From Candidatus Woesearchaeota archaeon (GTDB lineage: Archaea; Nanobdellota; Nanobdellia; SCGC-AAA011-G17; GW2011-AR18): DNA of 59,649 nucleotides. The translations under genes and the position numbers were made by a program. This document shows positions 11,890-22,200 of this stretch, piece by piece. The notes under the pieces were generated by a model. It was not told the DNA's origin, made no database searches, and saw only the letters and a list, made by a program, of their open reading frames with translations. Positions within the stretch are counted from its first letter, which is position 1. Every line of letters begins with the position of its first letter. The DNA is taken from positions 11,087 to 70,735 of the forward strand of contig JAGWAD010000011.1 of NCBI GenBank assembly GCA_018302105.1, in the 5' to 3' direction.

Positions 11890-11904
11890 AAAAGAAGTGA
11901 ACCT

Positions 11905-11956
11905 CCCCACCCCAAGGGTTTGCCTGCTGGCAAATCCGTCTGCTGACGGAGTGGGG
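11905..11956. repeat. GC-rich nested palindrome (REP-like element)
   Basis: A 52-bp block far richer in GC than its surroundings, with nested symmetry. The outer arms are CCCCAC (11905-11910) and GTGGGG (11951-11956). Inside are two perfect hairpins with the same TGCT loop: TTTGCC-TGCT-GGCAAA (11919-11934) and CCGTC-TGCT-GACGG (11936-11949). It lies between topA and the unknown gene, overlapping that gene's 5' flank. It looks like a repetitive extragenic palindrome or a structured RNA/DNA element; no tRNA features are present. Confidence 0.7.
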
Positions 11957-11978
11957 CATCAAAAGAAATTGACTAACT

Positions 11979-14093
11979 TCAACTGATTACTTTTTGAGAT
12001 TTACAATTAGGACACTTTTTTCCTTCAACCAATTTGTTTAATCTTTCTTCCTCAGCTTTTTTACTTTCGCAATTAGGATTAATGCACAATTCTTGTGGTT
12101 TTCTTTTAGCTCTGAATATTAATACTTTAGGATAAGAACAAACTTCGCAAGATTTATTTGCACTTTTAACTAATCCATTTCTGGGAAGAGCAAATGTTGT
12201 TTTGCATCCTTCTTCATATCTATTACATGCAGCAAACATTCCAAACTTTCCCCTTCTAATATGCAATTCTCCTTCTTTACATGAAGTGCACTTGCCAATA
12301 TAAGATTCCTTGTCTCTTGTTTCAATTGCAGCTTTTCCAAGTTCTTTTCCAATTTCCTTTTCATGTTTTTTGAATTTAGCAAGGGTTTTATCTAAAAATT
12401 CTTTAGCATTTTCTACAACTTCTTCACCTTTTTTCTTTGCTTCTTGAATTGCATCCATATCTTCTTCAAATTTCCTGGTCAATTCTACATCCACAACTTC
12501 AGGACAATATTTTTCTAAAGTATTTACAGTTGCTTTTCCAAGATCAGTAATTTTTATTGGTTTATCAACTAAATAATTTCTGTCGAATAAATTTTGTACA
12601 ACAACAGATCTGGTAGCCTTAGTTCCTAAATTTTCCTTTTCCATTTCTTTTATTAAACTTGCTTCATTATATCTTGCAGGAGGTTTAGTTTCTTTATCAT
12701 ATAATTTAATTTCTCGAACTTTTATTTCTTCATTTTTTTCTAATTGTGGTAATTCCTCTTCTTCAGATTTAACAAATCTTCCATATAATTCATACCATCC
12801 TTTTTCCTTGGTAGTTGTTCCTTTCAATAAAAATAATTCATCATTAATATTAATAGTAACAGTCATTGTCTCTCTTATCGCATCTTCTCCAAATACTGAA
12901 AAAAATCTTCTGGCAATTAATTCATAAAGATCAGCAGATTTTCCTTCTAATTTTTTAGGGATTTCTCCAGTTGGAAATATAGAAGGATGTGCAGCATCAG
13001 TTTTTTGTCCCTCATTAGGTTTCAATAATTTTTTACTTAACAGATATTTGCATTCTTTATTAAATATTTTAGACAAACTCTCAATTATTTTTTTATAACC
13101 TATACTTTCTGGTAATTTTTGGGAGCTTGTTCTTGGATAGCTGATATATCCATTTGTATATAATTCCTGTGCAATCTCCAGAGTTTTTTGTGGACTAATA
13201 TTAATAACAGAATAAGCTTCTATCTGTAAAGAAGTTAAATCAAACGGAATTGGAGGTTTTTGTTTAAATTCTTTTATCTCAATTTCTTTTATTATTGCTT
13301 TTTTTCCATCTGTAATTTTTATTATCTGTTCAGCAATTTTTCTTTCTAAAATTTTTCCCTTAACATGCCAAGCACTTATCTCTTCTCCAGTTTTCACATT
13401 TCCAATTAATTCAATTTCCCAGTAAGGAGTAGGTTTAAATTTTTCAATTTCTTTTTCCTTTTCTTCTATAAGTTTTAATGTTGGTCCCTGAACTCTTCCC
13501 GTACTTAAAAGTGAAAAGGTATTCGTAGCATTTTTGACACTCAGCGTTAATGCTCTCGACAAGTTAATGCCCCACAACCAATCTAAAGAATGTCTTGTCA
13601 CTCCTGCTTCTATTTGTGGAAAATCTAAATGTTTTGAAGCATTATTATAACTTTCAACTAATTCTTCTTTTGTTAACGTACTAAATTTCATTCTCTTTGC
13701 ATCTTTTCTATTACAAATATATTTTACAATATTCCAACCTATAGTAGAACCTTCCAAGTCATAATCTGTTGCAACTGTAATTTCATCTGCATCTTTAGCT
13801 AAATTTTTTAAATTATCAACATAAGCTTTTGTATATTTTGCATCTTTGTTTGCTAAATAACTTGCCTTCCATTCATAATTAAATATTGGATAAGTCCATG
13901 CTTTTTTGTCTTTTTCAGCAATAGTAAACAAATGACCAACAGCACAACCAACAACAATTCTTTTCCCTTTATGTTCTAATTCATAATAGCTTATTTTACC
14001 AACAGATTTTTTAACTGTTTTTTTATCTGCCAAAGCTTCAGCTATTTTCAATGCTGCATTCGGCTTTTCCGCAATGATTAATTCATATTTCAT
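11979..14093 (-). CDS. topA: DNA topoisomerase I (type IA)
   Basis: Relaxes negatively supercoiled DNA by single-strand passage. The 704 residues begin with the TOPRIM domain ('LIIAEKPNAALKIAEAL', acidic motif 'TDYDLEG' near 113). The catalytic region has 'YISYPRTSSQKLP' near 315, whose Tyr is the active-site residue, and the downstream motif 'KDKETKPPARYNEASLIKEME'-like segment typical of the family. The C-terminus carries Cys clusters ('CTSCKEGEL', 'CEVC', 'CINPNC', 'CPNC') forming zinc ribbons. Length and layout match archaeal topoisomerase IA. No reverse gyrase helicase domain is present, so the gene alone gives no sign of a hyperthermophile. Confidence 0.95.
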   Translation of the reverse strand: MKYELIIAEKPNAALKIAEALADKKTVKKSVGKISYYELEHKGKRIVVGCAVGHLFTIAEKDKKAWTYPIFNYEWKASYLANKDAKYTKAYVDNLKNLAKDADEITVATDYDLEGSTIGWNIVKYICNRKDAKRMKFSTLTKEELVESYNNASKHLDFPQIEAGVTRHSLDWLWGINLSRALTLSVKNATNTFSLLSTGRVQGPTLKLIEEKEKEIEKFKPTPYWEIELIGNVKTGEEISAWHVKGKILERKIAEQIIKITDGKKAIIKEIEIKEFKQKPPIPFDLTSLQIEAYSVINISPQKTLEIAQELYTNGYISYPRTSSQKLPESIGYKKIIESLSKIFNKECKYLLSKKLLKPNEGQKTDAAHPSIFPTGEIPKKLEGKSADLYELIARRFFSVFGEDAIRETMTVTININDELFLLKGTTTKEKGWYELYGRFVKSEEEELPQLEKNEEIKVREIKLYDKETKPPARYNEASLIKEMEKENLGTKATRSVVVQNLFDRNYLVDKPIKITDLGKATVNTLEKYCPEVVDVELTRKFEEDMDAIQEAKKKGEEVVENAKEFLDKTLAKFKKHEKEIGKELGKAAIETRDKESYIGKCTSCKEGELHIRRGKFGMFAACNRYEEGCKTTFALPRNGLVKSANKSCEVCSYPKVLIFRAKRKPQELCINPNCESKKAEEERLNKLVEGKKCPNCKSQKVIS

Positions 14094-14165
14094 ATGACAA
14101 AAAATAAGAAAGAGTATAAAAGATTTGTGATATAATAAAAATTATAAAATATTGTATTTAATTTT

Positions 14166-14516
14166 CTAAAGATATTCAATTTCTATAGATATTTGAGGAA
14201 TTTCTTTTGTTTCTTCAGCAATTGCAGGAATTAATTTCATTTCTTTTATTTCAATTTGATATCTTACAGCAATTGCTCTTGATGTCAATAAGCGATAATA
14301 GTCTTCATCTATAATTAAATCATTTCTATTTATTCTTAAAACAGTACATAAATTACCCCTCAAAATTTTTAATTTTTTGATTTCTTCTCTTTTATCTTTC
14401 TTTTTCAATTCTTCAATATAATTAAAAGAAGGTTTTTCAGTATAAATAATTCCGTGTATTATATTTCTTTTATTATTAACAATATCAAATTTTTTTAATT
14501 TATATTCTGTTTCCAT
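14166..14516 (-). CDS. Unknown small protein
   Basis: A 116-residue soluble protein with mixed charged and beta-prone segments and no recognised motif. It sits between the phosphoesterase gene and topA on the same strand, 23 bases after the former, so it may share a transcript with both. The start is ATG 14516. Confidence 0.5.
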   Translation of the reverse strand: METEYKLKKFDIVNNKRNIIHGIIYTEKPSFNYIEELKKKDKREEIKKLKILRGNLCTVLRINRNDLIIDEDYYRLLTSRAIAVRYQIEIKEMKLIPAIAEETKEIPQISIEIEYL

Positions 14517-14539
14517 TTTATTATCAATTAATTAAATAA

Positions 14540-15148
14540 TTAAAATTCTAAAATCTTGCCATTTCTTCCAACATTTATAACTTTAGTTTTTCCAATAAAA
14601 TCTTCAATACCTGCAGCTTCATGAACATGTCCACATAAAACAAAATCTGGTTGATATTTTTCAATAAAATTTTTTAATCCCAAAGATCCAAACCCGGGAG
14701 CTATTTTCTCAACAATAGTTCCATCAGGATGTACATGAGTAACAGCTATTTTTTTCTTTATATTTTTTACATATCTAAATCCATTTTTCAAAGTGCTAAA
14801 AATTTCCTCTTCAGACATAGCATCCAAACCAACATTTGCACCCCCGCATCCAAAAAATCCAACATCATAATATATACTATGTTGAGCATGTAAATTCTTA
14901 ACTTTATAAAAATCAGATAAAAATTGACCCAATACCAAACCATCGTGGTTTCCATGCACTAATAATACTTTTTTACCTTTATCTTTAAATGGTTTTATTA
15001 TATCTTTAGTTTGTAATTGACTTGTTAAATCACCACATAAAACAACCAAATCAACATTTTCATCTTCTGCTTTTTGTGCAAGTTTTTTAAATTGTCTTGA
15101 ATCTCCATGTACATCACTTGCTGCCAAAATCTTTAACTTTTTATCCAT
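14540..15148 (-). CDS. Calcineurin-like metallophosphoesterase
   Basis: A two-metal phosphoesterase of 202 residues. All five metal-binding motifs are visible: 'ASDVHGD' (10-16), 'VLCGDLT' (about 37), 'VHGNHDG' (about 63), 'THVHPDG' (about 138) and 'CGHVHEA' (about 172). It is related to small archaeal phosphodiesterases; the natural substrate is unknown. It is divergent from orc1 across the predicted origin. Confidence 0.88.
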   Translation of the reverse strand: MDKKLKILAASDVHGDSRQFKKLAQKAEDENVDLVVLCGDLTSQLQTKDIIKPFKDKGKKVLLVHGNHDGLVLGQFLSDFYKVKNLHAQHSIYYDVGFFGCGGANVGLDAMSEEEIFSTLKNGFRYVKNIKKKIAVTHVHPDGTIVEKIAPGFGSLGLKNFIEKYQPDFVLCGHVHEAAGIEDFIGKTKVINVGRNGKILEF

Positions 15149-15431
15149 ACAATTATCAAAAATTCCTTGAATATATAAAATAGCTTTTATTTATAAATAT
15201 TACTAATAAGTAATTACAAAAAGAAAGATTTATAATTTGCGAACTTTTGCGCTATGGGTCTTGGTGAACTCCTATTTTGGAATAACTTGTTTTGGATATA
15301 ACAATATTTAGTTTATGTAGGCAACAAAGAAAATGTATTAATTTTTAATTCTTTATATTTTCAACACTCAAAAAACCAATAAAAATTCTAAATAATTTTA
15401 ACTGTAACTACTAATAAAATTATACACCACT

Positions 15432-15450
15432 GTTTCCTATGGACCCCCAC
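15432..15450 (+). promoter_or_regulatory. ORB-like element 1
   Basis: GTTTCCTATGGAC followed by a C-rich run; the flank ACACCACT also matches the reverse complement of element 3. Candidate Orc1/Cdc6 binding site. Confidence 0.72.
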
Positions 15451-15597
15451 CCCATCACTTCTTATGGAATAACAATATTAAAAAACTTCTCATGGAATAA
15501 ACAAAAATCTCAAATTTAATGTATAAATAAAAAACCATAAACTTTAATTAAAACATTTAATCAAAAAACAATTTATAACAATTTACAAATTTTATAT

Positions 15598-15656
15598 TAT
15601 AAATTTTTCTATAATATAATATAATAATAATATAATATATAATATATAATATATCT
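15598..15656. other. AT-only DNA unwinding region
   Basis: About 60 bases made almost entirely of TATAATA repeats, centred between inverted ORB-like elements. It is a strong candidate for the site of initial duplex melting. Confidence 0.7.
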
Positions 15657-15678
15657 CAAAAACATAATATTATTTTAA

Positions 15679-15690
15679 TTCCATAGGAAA
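15679..15690 (-). promoter_or_regulatory. ORB-like element 2 (mini-ORB)
   Basis: TTCCATAGGAAA, identical in core to element 3 but without the G-rich flank. It lies at the orc1-proximal edge of the AT-rich region. Confidence 0.68.
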
Positions 15691-15747
15691 TCAAGCAATC
15701 ACTATAAAGTAAAAAACTTAAATTATTTCAAAATTCTAAAAAATATA

Positions 15748-15775
15748 GTTCCATAGGAAACATAGGTGTAGGTGT
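15748..15775 (-). promoter_or_regulatory. ORB-like element 3 with G-rich flank
   Basis: GTTCCATAGGAAAC followed by GGTGTAGGTGT. In reverse complement it matches element 1 including the ACACC flank, giving a pair of inverted full-length elements around the AT-rich core. Confidence 0.74.
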
Positions 15776-15827
15776 ATATTTTCCATAATAAAAATCTTTA
15801 TATTCAACATCATAACCTAATAAAGTC

Positions 15828-17036
15828 ATGAGGGGTGACAGTTTAACTAAATTTTTCAACAATTACCTAGAGAAACCCTCAATATTTCTAAATAAAAAAG
15901 TTTTGCAATCAAATTATACTCCAGACATGATTCCACATAGAAATGAACAAATAGATTACATAGCAGGGATATTGGCACCATGTCTAAGATTAGAAAAACC
16001 ATCTAATTTGTTTCTTTATGGAAAAACCGGGACAGGAAAAACAGTAGTTAGTAAATATGTTACTTCTCAAATTCTAAAAGTTGCAAAACAAAAGAATCTA
16101 AGTATTGAAATTATTTATTTAAATTGTAAATTAAAAAAAGTAGCTGATACAGAATATAGATTAATTGTACAATTAGCAAAAGAATTTGGAATAGAAATCC
16201 CACCCACAGGGTTACCAACAGATGAAGTATATAAAATTTTTATTAAACATTTAGAACAAAGAGAGCGTTTAGTTATTTTAATTTTAGATGAAATTGATCA
16301 ATTAGTAAAAAAAACAGGAGACGAAATTCTTTATAATTTAACAAGAATAAATTCAGAATTAAATAAAGTAGAATTATCAATTATAGGTATTTCAAATGAT
16401 TTATTATTTATGGATAATGTAGATCCAAGAGTTAAAAGTTCATTAAGTGAAGAAGAATTAGTTTTTGCGCCATACAATGCCTTGCAAATTCAGGATATTT
16501 TAAGAGAAAGGTCAAAATTGGCATTTAGGACAGATGTTATACAAGAGGGGGTAATAGAAAAATGTGCAGCATATGCAGCAAGAGAACACGGTGATGCAAG
16601 AAGGGCTTTAGAATTATTGAGAGTTGCAGCAGAATTGTCAGAAAGAAGAGGAGATAGTAAAATTTTAATTAAAGATATAGATGATGCAGAAGAAAAAATT
16701 GAAAAAGACAAAGTTTTAGATATAGTTCATACACAGCCAAAACAATTTCAATTAACATTGCTTGCTATTTTAGACTTGTGTGATAAAGCTGTTTCACCTT
16801 TATTTACAGGTGATGTTTATGAAATATACAAAGATTTTTGTTCAGTAGTTAAATTAAAACCATTAACCCAAAGACGTGTTTCAGATATTATTGCTGAATT
16901 AGATATGCTTGGAATTATTAATGCAAAAGTAATTTCAAAAGGAAGATATGGGAGGACTAAAGAAATTAGGATGGCTATACCTCAATCAACAGTTCCAACA
17001 ATTAGGCACACATTAAAAGAAGGATTAAATTTATAA
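15828..17036 (+). CDS. orc1: Origin recognition/initiator protein Orc1/Cdc6
   Basis: Binds ORB elements and loads the MCM helicase. The 402 residues comprise an AAA+ module with Walker A 'GKTGTGKT' near residue 67, Walker B 'LILDEIDQL' near 147 and sensor 1 'IGISND' near 187. The C-terminal winged helix (from about 295) ends in 'TKEIRMAIPQ'. The start ATG 15828 lies just after the predicted origin. The DNA polymerase D small subunit gene begins 1 base after its stop, so the two initiation and elongation factors form an operon. Confidence 0.96.
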   Translation: MRGDSLTKFFNNYLEKPSIFLNKKVLQSNYTPDMIPHRNEQIDYIAGILAPCLRLEKPSNLFLYGKTGTGKTVVSKYVTSQILKVAKQKNLSIEIIYLNCKLKKVADTEYRLIVQLAKEFGIEIPPTGLPTDEVYKIFIKHLEQRERLVILILDEIDQLVKKTGDEILYNLTRINSELNKVELSIIGISNDLLFMDNVDPRVKSSLSEEELVFAPYNALQIQDILRERSKLAFRTDVIQEGVIEKCAAYAAREHGDARRALELLRVAAELSERRGDSKILIKDIDDAEEKIEKDKVLDIVHTQPKQFQLTLLAILDLCDKAVSPLFTGDVYEIYKDFCSVVKLKPLTQRRVSDIIAELDMLGIINAKVISKGRYGRTKEIRMAIPQSTVPTIRHTLKEGLNL

Positions 17037-17037
17037 A

Positions 17038-18603
17038 ATGAATAAAAATGAGGCAATAACAAAAATCTTAGAATTAGGTGTCTTAGTTAGTCCTGAATTT
17101 TTTGAAAATATACCAGAAGCTTTTGATTATGTTTCATTTCTCACAAAAGCAAGACAAAAATTACAATCCCAGTCAATTTTAATAGAATCTGATTTAAATG
17201 AAATAATAAATGAATCAAAAAATAATTCAGGATTATATGTTCAGCAACTATCAAAACAATCAGCAGAATTAACAATAGGAAAACCAGAAATAACTGGAAA
17301 AGTGATAATAAAAAAAAATTATACAAAAGAAGTCAAAAAAAAAGATGTTCAGTCATTTGTTTCTTATTTTAGAAGAAGATATGATTCTTTAAGAAAAATT
17401 TTAATGTCAAGGCAGGAATTGCAGGATAGTCTGTCAATAAGCAGATTACAAAGAAAAGAAGAGAGACAAAGTGTAAGTGTAATTGGTCTCGTTTTAGATA
17501 AATCAGAAACTAAAAATGGAAATATTAGAATAAAGATGGAAGATACAACAGGAACAATTGATATTATTATAAATAAAACAAAACCAGATTTATTTGAAAT
17601 TGCAAAAGATTTAGTTTTAGATGAAATAATTGGAATAACAGGCATTACAGGAAATAAAATTATTTTTTGTAATAGTATCTTTCTTCCTGAAATACCAGTC
17701 AATCATGAATTTAAAAAAGCACCAGGAGAAGGATATGCTGTTTTTATAAGCGACATTCATTTCGGGATTAAAAATTTCTTAGATTCGGATTTTATGAAAT
17801 TTATTTCTTGGTTAAGTGGGGAATTTGGTACAAAACAGCAAAGAGAGATTGCAAACAAAGTAAAATATTTATTTGTAACAGGAGACATAGTTGAAGGAGT
17901 AGGTATCTATCCTGGTCAAGAACTAGATTTAGAAATTAAAGATATTTATGCACAATATGAAGAAGCAACAAGATATTTTAAAATGATACCTGAAAGAATT
18001 AAAGTTATTATGTGCGGGGGAAATCATGATGCTATTCGCATGTCAGAGCCACAGCCAGTATTTGATAAACAAATGGCTAAAGGATTATATAACTTGCCGA
18101 ATTTACTGATAGTAAGCAATCCTGCAGTTGTTAATATTGATTCTACAGATAATTTTCCAGGCTTCGATGTACTAATGTATCATGGTTTTAGTTTCCCATA
18201 TTATGCAGAATCTGTTCCAAGTCTCAGAAGCAAAGGTGGATTAAAAAAATGTGATTTAATTATGAAATTTTTATTACAAAGAAGACACTTAGCGCCTTCC
18301 CATGGTTCAACATTATATGTCCCGGATGACGAAGAAGATTCCTTAGTTATTGATATTGTTCCCGATATATTTGTTTCCGGACATATACACCAGATCACAA
18401 TTGGAAATTATAGGAATGTATCTTTGATTAATAGTTCTTGCTGGGTTGTTCAAAGTGAAGACAATGCAAAGCGTGGAATAATTCCAGAGCCTGCAAAAAT
18501 TCCAATAATTAATCTGCAGACTAGGGAAGTAAAAATTATGAATTTCTTAAGTGATGGTGTAAAAGTCTTGGTTGAAGAAAGGCTTGCTGCTAAAACAAAT
18601 TGA
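17038..18603 (+). CDS. polB: DNA polymerase D small subunit DP1 (proofreading exonuclease)
   Basis: The 3'-5' exonuclease subunit of replicative polymerase D. The 521 residues have an N-terminal helical region, an OB fold (about 140-195, 'VSVIGLVLDKSETKNG') and a calcineurin-like nuclease domain. The metal motifs are all intact: 'FISDIHFG' (about 237), 'VTGDIVEG' (about 281), 'CGGNHDAI' (about 327), 'YHGFSFP' (about 381) and 'SGHIHQIT' (about 446). The gene is one base downstream of orc1. The large subunit lies downstream on the same strand beyond a short decayed gene. Confidence 0.96.
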   Translation: MNKNEAITKILELGVLVSPEFFENIPEAFDYVSFLTKARQKLQSQSILIESDLNEIINESKNNSGLYVQQLSKQSAELTIGKPEITGKVIIKKNYTKEVKKKDVQSFVSYFRRRYDSLRKILMSRQELQDSLSISRLQRKEERQSVSVIGLVLDKSETKNGNIRIKMEDTTGTIDIIINKTKPDLFEIAKDLVLDEIIGITGITGNKIIFCNSIFLPEIPVNHEFKKAPGEGYAVFISDIHFGIKNFLDSDFMKFISWLSGEFGTKQQREIANKVKYLFVTGDIVEGVGIYPGQELDLEIKDIYAQYEEATRYFKMIPERIKVIMCGGNHDAIRMSEPQPVFDKQMAKGLYNLPNLLIVSNPAVVNIDSTDNFPGFDVLMYHGFSFPYYAESVPSLRSKGGLKKCDLIMKFLLQRRHLAPSHGSTLYVPDDEEDSLVIDIVPDIFVSGHIHQITIGNYRNVSLINSSCWVVQSEDNAKRGIIPEPAKIPIINLQTREVKIMNFLSDGVKVLVEERLAAKTN

Positions 18604-18787
18604 AAGATAATTAATTTGTCAAATTTCTTTACTTATCACAAAAGATTTTAATTATAATAAACCAATCTTAATCTAAGAATTTATGTAATTTATTGTTATT
18701 ATTTGTTGATTGACTATGAAAATAGTTATAATTATTAGTATATTCAATTTGATAAATACTTAAAAATAGATTTAATAATAAAAGATT

Positions 18788-19209
18788 ATGGATTTAGAAC
18801 AAATATTTTGGGATTCATAAAATTTAGATTCAAAATTATATTCTTTAAAAAATGATTTAGATAAAGAAAATTAATTGAAAAATTAGAATTTAAATTAAAA
18901 ACTATAGATCTAATTCAAAGAAGTTTAAAAGGTTTAGAACTAATACCAAATCAAGAAGACCCAGGTAAATATACTCCTGTCTTTTATTTTGTATCTGAAA
19001 TAAATTCTGATGATATTATTAGATCAAATAATCCAACTTTATATAAGCCATGTCCAGAATGTGGAAAAGATAAACCAGTTATAATAACTTATGGACAAAT
19101 ACACGATTCTCCTGATGGAGACAAATGGAAAAAAGAAGCATATATTATATATTTAGAAGAAGTAGAAGTATATTTTTTAGCACAATTTATAAAAGATGGA
19201 AGATTTTAG
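18788..19209 (+). pseudogene. Decayed gene between the polD subunits
   Basis: From ATG 18788 the frame reads 'MDLEQIFWDS' and then meets a TAA; it continues as 'NLDSKLYSLKNDLDKE' and needs one frameshift near 18873 to join 'KLIEKLEFKLKT', after which it is open to TAG 19207-19209. The intact part includes a zinc-like 'CPECGKDKP' pair and 'YIIYLEEVEVYFLAQFI'. One nonsense codon and one frameshift in a coding-like sequence indicate a pseudogene. I do not recognise the family. The 184 bases before it (18604-18787) hold no gene. Confidence 0.6.
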
Positions 19210-19275
19210 ATAATAATACAAAATATTCTCTTTAGTATAATTATTATTATAAACACTGCAAAATTAATTGTATTA

Positions 19276-22200
19276 ATGGTCGAGATGAACCAACAAATCC
19301 AGAAATATTTCTCTGATATAGATAAAGGAATTGCTGTTTGTTATGATGTTGCTAACAAAGCAAGGCAAAAAGGTTTTGATCCAGATACAAAAGTAGAAAT
19401 TCCATTAGCCAAAAATATGGCAGAACGTGTAGAAGGGCTTATAGCCGTAGTTTGTCCACAAATTAGAAATAGTGGTTTATCGCAAAGAATAAGAGAACTA
19501 GAATTAAAATATGGAAGCCAGAATTGGAGGGTTGCATTTTTAATTTCAGAAGAAATAGCAAATGAAAAATTCTGCAAATTTAAAGATAAAAAAGAAGCAA
19601 TAGAAGTTAGTTTAAGAGCAGGTTTAGCTTACATTACAAATGGTGTTGTTTCATCTCCTTTAGAAGGATTCATAAGACTAGAATTAAAGAAAAGAAAAGA
19701 TGACGGTCGTGAATATTTCTGTTTATATTTCGGTGGTCCAATAAGAAGTGCAGGAACAACAGCAACTTGTATTTTTCTGGCAGTCTGTGATTATATTCGT
19801 ATGAAAACAGGTTACGCAGTGTATGACCCAACAGAAGAAGAAATTAAAAGAACATTTTCAGAATTAGAACATTTTCATGATAGAATAACAAATCTCCAAT
19901 ATTATCCTTCAGAAAGGGAAGCAGCATTTATTACAAGACACCTTCCAATTCAGATTGATGGCGATGCAAGTGAAAAAATAGATGTTCCAAATTATAAAGA
20001 CCTTCCAAGAGTGTCAACAAACAAATTAAGAAATGGTTTTTGTTTAGTAATGGCTGAAGGACTATGCCAGAAATTTGCAAAATTTTGGTCTAAATTTTCA
20101 AAATGGTATACTGAAATGGGAATGGATCATTGGAAATTTTTAGATGATTATGTTGCATTACAAAAAGAAATAAAATCAAAAGGAACAGTTAAAAAAGACA
20201 CATCTGCAAAAGTTACTCCAGATTATACTTATATTAAAGACCTAGTGGCAGGACGTCCAGTTTTAGGATACCCATTACGCATCGGTGCCTTTAGAGTTAG
20301 ATTTGGGAGAGCTAGGACAGCAGGATTGAGTGATGATGCAATTCATCCAGCTACAATGGTTGCTTTAGATAATTTCATTGCTTATGGAACTCAATTAAAA
20401 ACCGAAAGACCTGGAAAAAGTACAACAATAAGTTCTTGTGATTCTTTAGAAGGTCCAATTGTAAAATTAAAAAATGGCGATGTATTATTATTAGAAACAG
20501 AATCGCAGGCAAGACAGGTAGTAAAAGATATACAAGAGATAATATTTATGGGTGACATTCTTATAAATTATGGCTATTTTCTAAATCGTGGTCATATTCT
20601 TGCTCCAGTAGGATATTGCGAAGAGTGGTATGCCTTGGAATTAGAAAAAGCCTTGGGAGAAAATAAAGGGATTTATACAGATTTAATAAAAAATCCAAAT
20701 AAAATTAAAATTAGTTGTGAAGCTGCAATTGCAATAAGTAAAGAATATAGTATCCCATTGCATCCGCGTTATACTTTTCATTTTGCAGACCTTTCGCATG
20801 AACAATTTATTGATTTATTAGACTGGTTAAATTATGCAGTTGTAAAAGATGACAAGATAATACTCCCAATAACAGTATTAAAATCACCAAAACGAATATT
20901 GGAATTAATTGGTTGTCCGCACATATTTGCAAATAATGAATATGTAGTTATTGAAGGAAATTGGGCATTGGCATTGAGGGTAAGTCTTGGTTTCTATTCT
21001 CAGGAATTTAATTTAGAAAATATAAAAAAAGAAATTTCTAATGAACTTCCAATTTTAGATATTATAAATAAAATAAGCGAAGTAAAAATAAGAAATAAAT
21101 CTGGTTTATATATTGGTTCAAGAATGGGGAGGCCTGAAAAAGCAAAGATGAGAAAATTAACAGGTTCCCCACATGCCTTATTTCCTGTAGGTGCAGAAGG
21201 TGGAAGATTAAGATGCTTTCAGGCAGCATTAGAATCTGGAAAAGTAACAGCAGATTTCTCAAATTTATTTTGTAAAAATTGCAATTCAAATACTGTTTAT
21301 CCTCATTGTCATAAATGTGGCCAGGAAACAATTAAGAAATTTATATGTAAAGAATGTTCTGATACAACAGGAAATTGTAAACACGAATCCTCTATTGCTT
21401 TCTCCAAGCAGGAAATTAAAATCCAGGAATATTTTCAGGATGCCTTAAAAAAATTAGGAACCAATAATTATCCTGAATTAATAAAGGGTGTTCGTGGAAC
21501 TTCAAATAAAGAACATATTCCGGAACATCTGTTAAAAGGAATTCTTAGATCTATCCACAATATTCACGTAAATAAAGATGGAACAACAAGGTACGATATG
21601 ATCGAAATGAGCTTGACACACTTCAAACCAAAAGAAATAGGAACAGACATAGAAAAATTAAAATCTTTGGGATACACTCATGATGTCTATGGCAATGAAC
21701 TAACAAATGACGAACAAATTCTTGAGTTAAGATGCCAGGATTTAGTTTTACCCTCATGTCCTGAAAGTTTGGATGAAGGTTGTGATTTCATTTTGTCAAG
21801 GGTTGCAAATTTCATTGACGATTTAATGGAAAAATTATATGGCATGCCAAGATTCTATAATTTAAAGAAAAAAGAAGAATTAGTTGGGCATTTAGTTGTA
21901 GGTTTATCTCCTCACACAGCAGCAGGAATAGTTGGAAGAATTATTGGTTTCTCAAAAACACAGGCAATGTTAGCAAATCCTTTATTTCACAGTATTATGA
22001 GGAGAGACTGTGTTCATCCTAATACAAAATTATTATTTTTTGACAAAGAAAATAGCCTGAATTATAATAAAATTGGTAAATTTGTTGATGAATTAATAGA
22101 AAAAGGATGTAAAACAAAAGTAATTGATATGGTTGGAACAAAAGCAGTTTATCCAAATCAGGAATATTATACTTATGGTGCAGATCCAAATACAAAATTA

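Larger units (their letters stand above)
15240..15827. other. oriC: Predicted chromosomal replication origin (oriC)
   Basis: A non-coding, very AT-rich stretch directly upstream of orc1. It holds ORB-like repeats built on TTCCATAGGAAA in inverted orientation (15432-15444 against 15748-15761, plus 15679-15690) and two half-site repeats of the form ACTTCTNATGGAATAA (15457-15474 and 15484-15500). The flanks of the outer repeats carry G- or C-runs (ACCCCCACCCC; GGTGTAGGTGT), as in archaeal ORB 'G-string' elements. An AT-only unwinding region lies between them. An orc1-adjacent origin with inverted ORBs around an AT-rich core is the standard archaeal arrangement. Confidence 0.82.

Noticed and set aside
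15240-15300. Possible small RNA in the GC-richer part of the origin region
   Set aside because: No stable fold, promoter or terminator could be made out by eye; the position is better explained as origin flank.
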